From: Lentinula raphanica
Lineage: Eukaryota; Basidiomycota; Agaricomycetes; Agaricales; Omphalotaceae
Direction: 5' to 3'
Length of the DNA: 64,000 nucleotides
NCBI GenBank assembly: GCA_027919835.1
Contig: JANVFP010000028.1
Coordinates: 248,001-312,000, forward strand
In this document: positions 58,531 to 64,000 of the stretch, one piece after another
Layout: each line of letters opens with the position of its first letter
Numbering within the stretch: position 1 is the stretch's first letter
The notes under the pieces: model-generated
The model's database searches: none
What the model was told of the DNA's origin: nothing
What the model saw: the letters and a program-made list of their open reading frames with translations, nothing else
Program-made: the position numbers and the translations under genes

Positions 58531-59918
58531 CTAAGATACCATTGTCACCGACGTCGAGTGGTGTGTGTCAATGATGGTTGTGAAACTGCCCAAAGATCGA
58601 GCGGGATGACTGTCGTTGGATACTTTTACAACGTTATCCAATGTTCGGTTCTTGTTTACCATGATGAGCACGATCAGTGGGTATATACCCTGAAAGTAGA
58701 TTTTAGCTAGAGTGTCTATTTGAGTATTGTTATAAGTCTTACAGCCAGCTGCAGATTCACGGGAGTGTAAATATCCCCCAGTGTTCCTTCGCGCAATGGG
58801 ATTACTGTTGCGATAAGAATGGTGACCTGTGTTTTACATTTCATTGTGAGTTCTTTGACTTGATAGAACACATATCATCAAACCTCACTAGAGATATGGA
58901 ATATAACATTCCAGATTCAACTATGAGTATCATCATCTTGCCGAGTTGCATTGGCGATCGTGGCCCCGCATAGAAAACCTTCCGTAAACGCCTTCACAAG
59001 TAGATTTGTTAGTATCGGATTTACATAGTACATATGTTGAAGCATAACACTAACCAAGCTTTCAGAGTTACTGTTCCCGTGGCTGTCAGGTTGGTTACCA
59101 AAGACAGACCCAGATTCATGACTTGGGTAATGTCGATGGCTCGATTGAGCTCTGATACGTTACTCTGACTTCTCAAAAGCATGATTCGGATGACTATCGT
59201 GCTTATCTCGCTCACTGAACGTCATTAGATTTAGCACTGAGTGTGATTACATTCCGCAAAGGAAGAAGTATGATGGAGACTCACAACATGCACAACAGAG
59301 GAACAGAATGCACGCTAACAGAGCGGAGCGATAGTCATATCGACAGAGAATCCATGCGCGCCACACCACTACGCCATCAGTAATGCCATACTGGTGAAAG
59401 AAGTTGAATCATTACAAAGATGAGTGTTGCCGTAGTAGTGATACCAGGGTATCACCACATTGTACTTACATTGAGGAGGAATACTGCATTGAACATTGGC
59501 AAATTAACGGTGTTACGAGTCGAAAACCCAAAGAATAGGGTTTGTACGAGTTGGAAGATGTTCGCTATTGAGGCAGTCATATACAAGGTCGTGAGGGCAT
59601 ACATGAACGTGGTCAATCCAAGGAGAAATTTGCGTGAGGGAGTGTCAAGTCCTTGTTGGCTAAATCAACAAGACAGTGAGTCTTACATGAGTATCTCTCC
59701 AGACCGGAACGTACAGCATAATGGAAGTCGATAGAACAAAGAGCGTGGTATAGATGCCTATGATTCTAAAAAGTAAGTTTCTGGGAATCATCGTGGCGCA
59801 TGATATGTACTAAGCACTGACCATACAGGATCATCTCTGGAATGATTCCAATCAAATGGCTGGTATGAAAGAGCAGCGAGTTACCTAGATCGACTAGTTC
59901 TGTAGAATTTGAAGCCAT
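58531..59918 (-). CDS. Seven-helix membrane protein 2, basidiomycete type
   Basis: Start at 59918 (MASNSTELVDLGNSLLFHTS, then HLIGIIPEMILYG), followed by exons giving IYTTLFVLSTSIMLYVPVW, PSRKFLLGLTTFMYALTTLY, LVQTLFFGFSTRNTVNLPM, VSEISTIVIRIMLLRSQSNV, a cytoplasmic segment, KMMILIVESGMLYSIS, REGTLGDIYTPVNLQLAV and a last exon GIYPLIVLIMVNKNRTL with a hydrophilic tail ending at TAG 58533-58531. Helix order and the 'VESGMLY' and 'GIYP' landmarks are as in the large agaricomycete 7-TM family; function unknown. Exon borders were judged by eye and not all phases were summed. Confidence 0.7.
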
Positions 59919-60865
59919 GGACTCGGATAGTTGGTAAGGGCGAACACAAGGGGATTCCGAGACACACGACACACAGATTCTGAGAGAATACGAATACTTT
60001 ATGTTCTTCGCATCCTTGTGAATATTGATGATCAACGCGATGAATCACGGTTCTCAAAAACGGTTTCCATCTCGTTTCCATGTACAATGTTCGAACACAA
60101 TGAAGCACTGCCGGATCCCATATAGTAGCATCGCCACGGTCCCTTTAACTCTTCTCCGATTACTTGACGGGTCCTGTCGTGGATACATTGAATGAGAATG
60201 CAATAGATCGCGGTATAGCTTGGCTATACTCGATAGGACTCAAGACAAGCTGGGATGCATTAATCGAGTTCCGGACGCAGTTTGGCTGATTCCAGCTGGT
60301 CCAAGACAGGGTCGATACTGTCGCAAGCACAGACGAGATCGAAAGAGCAGAACGAACACAGTGAATATGGTTTTGCCTATGTCATTGTCAACGGTCTAGA
60401 TGGTCGAAGTTGTGATGAAAGCGCCCGACTGAGTCCACGTGACTTCTGAAGTGTTCGGTGTTTCAATTTGCTTTTTCTTCTTTCTCTTTGCACTCATGTC
60501 AAATTGCAGACCTTCGACTTTTGTTGCTACGAACGGTTTGTGCCAAAGCAGTGCGGAAAGAAAACTGGATGTCTTAGTGCTCGATACTTGTATCGCGTTC
60601 GTCTTCTGTAGAGGTCGAGGAACAGAGCCGGGAGTTCGTACAAATCTTCCTTTTCAATTTCACGTACCCTTGCTGCCTTTGTCTATTCACAGGAAATTAT
60701 CAATTATTACAATGCAATTACTATATCTCTCCGTATACGAGGCCTTCACTATTCGACATTACTATTGCATTTGTTGCAAATTCTACAGGTATCCTATTGT
60801 ACATGTGCGCCGAAGTGTTTCTTCCCATCGCGAATACCATCTGTGGAACTGGAAGCACGGTTCCT
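59919..60865. other. Gap between 7-TM 2 and F-box genes
   Basis: Open frames here (for example plus 60,439-60,897) have no motif or codon support. Nothing else seen. Confidence 0.4.
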
Positions 60866-62096
60866 TCACACCATTTGTACCCTCAGCGCGTGCTTGAAGC
60901 TGGGCATCCTATCAAGAATATAGCGAGCTGCATGTCCGCACTGGAAAGTTTTGCCAGCAGACATGCTGAATTGGATCGAGCGTAAGTATCTGAACTCCTT
61001 TTTCAACAAGGCTGACGATATCCCACTCCAATCTATCTCCTTCAAGCAGGTCTCATTGCTCGATTCTGGTATTGTGAGCTCGAAGCCCACGTCTTCGAGA
61101 GAGTCGGATGGTAGTTGGGACAGTATTTGGGAAACCCAAGGGTTGATCATTGTCGTCATCGTATGATCGTTGGGAACCAATAATATGTGTTTATACCGAA
61201 GCGAACGCAGCGCGGTGCATTCCTGCAGGTCGATAAAGTCAAGCGAGGGGTCTTCAGAAGCAACGTGGAGTAAGTGGTAAGTGCTCCGTGGTTCATGGAA
61301 AGAAGTCATACTCACTTTGACCATGCTCACTGTCAACCGACACAGGAAAGGAAATCTGCAGATAACGCAGGGAAGGGGCAATCCTTCTAACCAAGCTACG
61401 CAGCTTGTATACCTCCGATTGAGAAGCTGCGTCAAAGTAGAAGCTTCGGATAATTGGGGTAGGATTGTGCTCTCCCAGCCATTCCGCCAATTCTCTCAAA
61501 TTCTCTCCATGTCTCAACTCCAATATATGCCACTCGACGTGTGGAGGAACACGGCCCAGATGTGTTATCCCTCGGCCACTATGTGTCCATGTGAGTCGTT
61601 TGATTTCGATTTGTCGAAGTCTCGGGAACGAACAAACCAGATCTGCGAACTCCGAGAAGCGATAGAAATGCAACGAGTGCAACTCTAGATTGACGAAGGG
61701 CTTCAAATATGACACCAGACACCGAAGAACCTCCTGTGGGACGTGCTCGAAATTCGTGTTGGATATGCGTACAAACTCCGCAAACGGCAGCATGGACAGC
61801 AACAAGGGTAATTTTCGAATCGCGCGCTCAATATCAGAAACACCAGCAATTAGGAGACAGTTGGCTAGATCGTCGAACACGACCCGTCGTGCATAACCAG
61901 AGATGGTGTTACATGTTGATCGTAAGATGTTTGTGAGTGCGATGATATGCTTCGTCCGAAGCTGAACATGGATTTCAGAGAATAAATGGTAGCGTGCAGA
62001 AGGCAGGAGAGGTCGACATAGACTGCAGGCTAGCAAAGCTTGCTGATCGTCGAAGAGGAAATCTCCAATGATATCAAAAATCTCCGCTGGAAACAT
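60866..62096 (-). CDS. F-box protein with LRR-like body (388 aa)
   Basis: Exons 62096-61316 and 61251-60866 total 1,167 nt. The N-terminus is an F-box (MFPAEIFDIIGDFLFDDQQ, ALLACSLCRPLLPSARYHLF), which binds Skp1 in an SCF ubiquitin ligase. The rest has spaced leucine-rich segments (FVNLELHSLHFYRFSEF, LRQIEIKRLTW, ALRSLRYKHILL, LEDVGFELTI, YLRSIQFSMS) like the irregular repeats of the expanded basidiomycete F-box family. The substrate is unknown. The gene looks intact. Confidence 0.85.
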
Positions 62097-63381
62097 ATCG
62101 AAGATGAACCAAAGTTATCTGGCCGATAGGTGTTCGTAGGTGAAAGGTGATCTGTTCGACAGTAATTTGTTGGACTCGATTTTGAAGGGCAAAAGGGATG
62201 GAGTAGATTGCCAACACGAGGACTTTTATGCTCGATTGAGAGCAGGAACGTGATAAGAACGCCACCAAGAATTTACAGATTACGAGTTGGGTGTACCGGG
62301 AGCACACCTCCACAATCGCTGAAAGTAGATTTTTCCGTTATCGGCGCGGGACCGGATTCAAATTGTAGAAGCAAAAATTTGAAGCGAGGTTCAAGGAGAT
62401 TTACTGACGCTGACTGTGACCTGAATGCACCAAAGAGATCTCTGGGCAGGGATGCTAGTTCCGGTGTGGACTAGTGCTAGCTTCATCTGTCATCGGAATG
62501 GTCTAGTGTGATATTAATGCTGACCTCGGTTTTTTCGCGGTCGGGAAGGAATTGATGCAAGTAAACAGGAGGACATCAACGTACTATGACTGGACACGAA
62601 TATGGTGTCTCTCCATACTCAGCTGCCGAGGGAGCCCATCTCTTTCAGCTTCAGAGGTGTAGAGGTCAGCGTGCGACGAGGAAGCACAAGTGCCAATCAT
62701 TAGCAATCCTAATCTGAGAAGATTGAGATTGCAGAATGGATCGGGATCTTTGGTGATTAAAAAAAGAAATGGCGATGAAAGGGGGAATCAGGCAGGAATC
62801 AGGTCGGTTTCATTGGGAAACGAATGCTATTGACGAGTAGGTTTAGGTAGGCTTTCAATAAATGGCATGTACACTCATCTATGTAGGTGATCATGAGCAG
62901 TGCCCGGGCAGTGCCTGCGAAAAGTCTGATAGAACAAGATACGGTCCTCGGTCCTTCAACAGTCTTAGGCATGATATCGCAAACCTCGCATCTGTTTTCT
63001 GTTATCCAACCGTATTTCAGTCATTCTCATTCACCTCATCCTAAATGTTCATGGGCTTGTATTACCCTTGATGCCAACACCGAACTTACCAGCTTCACTA
63101 GAAACTCAGCGGCGTTAGAAGAAGAGAGTCTATCGACCTCGTGACAAATCATAATGATCCTGGATGTTCCTTCGTATTAAATGCAGTGTTCATTCGAACG
63201 ATGAAAGGAAGAATAAATGCAACCACGAGAACGGGATGCGTGTAATAGACAGAGCATACCACTTGGGGAAACCTCAGCCCGCCGAGGGCCTAGTGAAAAG
63301 AGGAAGGAGATGTGTGTATTGCATGTCGGTATCTAGCATACCGCAACTATATAAAACGTTTGAAAGATTCTTTCTGGAAGA
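62097..63381. other. Gap between F-box and dehydrogenase genes
   Basis: No gene or repeat recognised. Confidence 0.4.
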
Positions 63382-64000
63382 TCATAATGCTTTGACATCC
63401 AATTCAGCTGGCATTTCTTGTCCTGAGATGCCTGCAAGACAATTCTCAACAGCCAGAGTAGCCATAGCCAATCGTGTTTCGAATGAAGCACTTCCGATAT
63501 GAGGAAGGATATTACATCTTCATGTTTCCGGTTAGGATGCATTCTAAACAGGCTGTGCTTACTCACCTCGGTTCCTTGACCAACGGATGATCCTTTCCAA
63601 CATGAGGTTCACCTTCAACAACGTCAATACCTGCGCCCCAAATCCACTTCTCCCTCAACGCCTTTGCTAGAGCATCCGAGTCGACCACAGTCCCTCGCCC
63701 TGCATTCACGAGCACACTGTGTTTCTTCATTTTGCGAAGAAACTCTTCATTAACTAGATGTCGTGTCGAAGGTCCACCTGGAGCTAAAACGAAAAGTACG
63801 TCCGATTCCTTGGCAAGTGTATCTTTGTCTACGGGGCGCAAAGATTTGAGTTGGGGATGGTGCTGCTTGAGAATGGCTTCATCTCGTTCTTTCTTCGAGG
63901 AAGTCGCGGAGTTTGGATTAGAGGAGTAGATGCAATCGGTTACCCCAAAGGGAATCAAGCGCGCAAGGGTGGCATGTGAGATCCGACCGAATCCGAGGAA
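63382..64000 (-). CDS. D-isomer 2-hydroxyacid dehydrogenase, C-terminal part (cut by window edge)
   Basis: Exons 63567 to beyond 64000 and 63517-63382, with a 49-nt intron. The visible part starts inside the NAD-binding domain (FLGFGRIS, the end of the GxGxxG motif). It carries VLAPGGPSTRHLVNEE, the catalytic Arg region VNAGRGTVVDSDAL, the Glu region GIDVVEGEP and the catalytic His in NILPHIGSAS, ending AELDVKAL and TGA. Such enzymes reduce glyoxylate or hydroxypyruvate with NAD(P)H; the exact substrate cannot be told from this half. All catalytic residues in view are present. The N-terminal substrate-binding half lies outside the window. Confidence 0.88.

Noticed and set aside
60439..60897. 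Plus-strand open frame of 152 codons
   Set aside because: No motif, odd composition, and it overlaps the 3' end of the F-box gene on the other strand.

Overview
This window looks like nuclear DNA from a filamentous basidiomycete, most likely an agaricomycete mushroom fungus. The signs are dense GT-AG introns of about 50-65 nt, two class I hydrophobins, a multi-exon GMC alcohol oxidase, DUF6532 and DUF6699 proteins, seven-helix membrane proteins of basidiomycete type, and a KDZ-type transposase remnant. I cannot name a species. No tRNA, rRNA or CRISPR was found.

Layout. Bases 1-23,930 are an accessory, transposon-rich block. It is framed by two paralogous genes on the minus strand (1-4,092 and 20,420-23,202). 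Each joins the same unnamed N-terminal module to a C-terminal ankyrin array: at least 24 repeats, frameshifted, in copy 1, and 9 in copy 2. Between them lie a DUF6532 gene broken by three insertions, two LTRs and part of a third, a four-copy MITE family, a 3.1 kb fold-back element with arms of about 1.4 kb, a KDZ C-terminal fragment, minisatellites, a hAT pseudogene and a Copia fragment. Every premature stop I could place in the transposon relics is TGA.

Bases 24,000-64,000 are mostly ordinary genes. In order: two hydrophobins (minus), a MEF2-type MADS-box factor (minus), a 7-TM protein (plus), alcohol oxidase (plus), a large bZIP factor (minus), a mitochondrial DEAD-box helicase (minus), a second bZIP (minus), a DUF6699 protein (minus), a secreted alpha-amylase with a CBM20 starch-binding domain (minus), a small cysteine-rich secreted protein (plus), a second 7-TM protein (minus), an F-box protein (minus) and the C-terminal part of a D-2-hydroxyacid dehydrogenase running off the right edge.

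The intact genes suit a saprotroph: surface coating (hydrophobins), starch breakdown (amylase), alcohol oxidation with H2O2 production, and regulators. They are not an operon or an evident gene cluster. The most unusual items are the MITEs flanked by 2-bp repeats in all four copies, the fold-back element, the twin ankyrin genes with unequal arrays, and a 2-nt microexon needed to read the alcohol oxidase gene. Exon models were spliced by eye. Those given in full add up to multiples of three.
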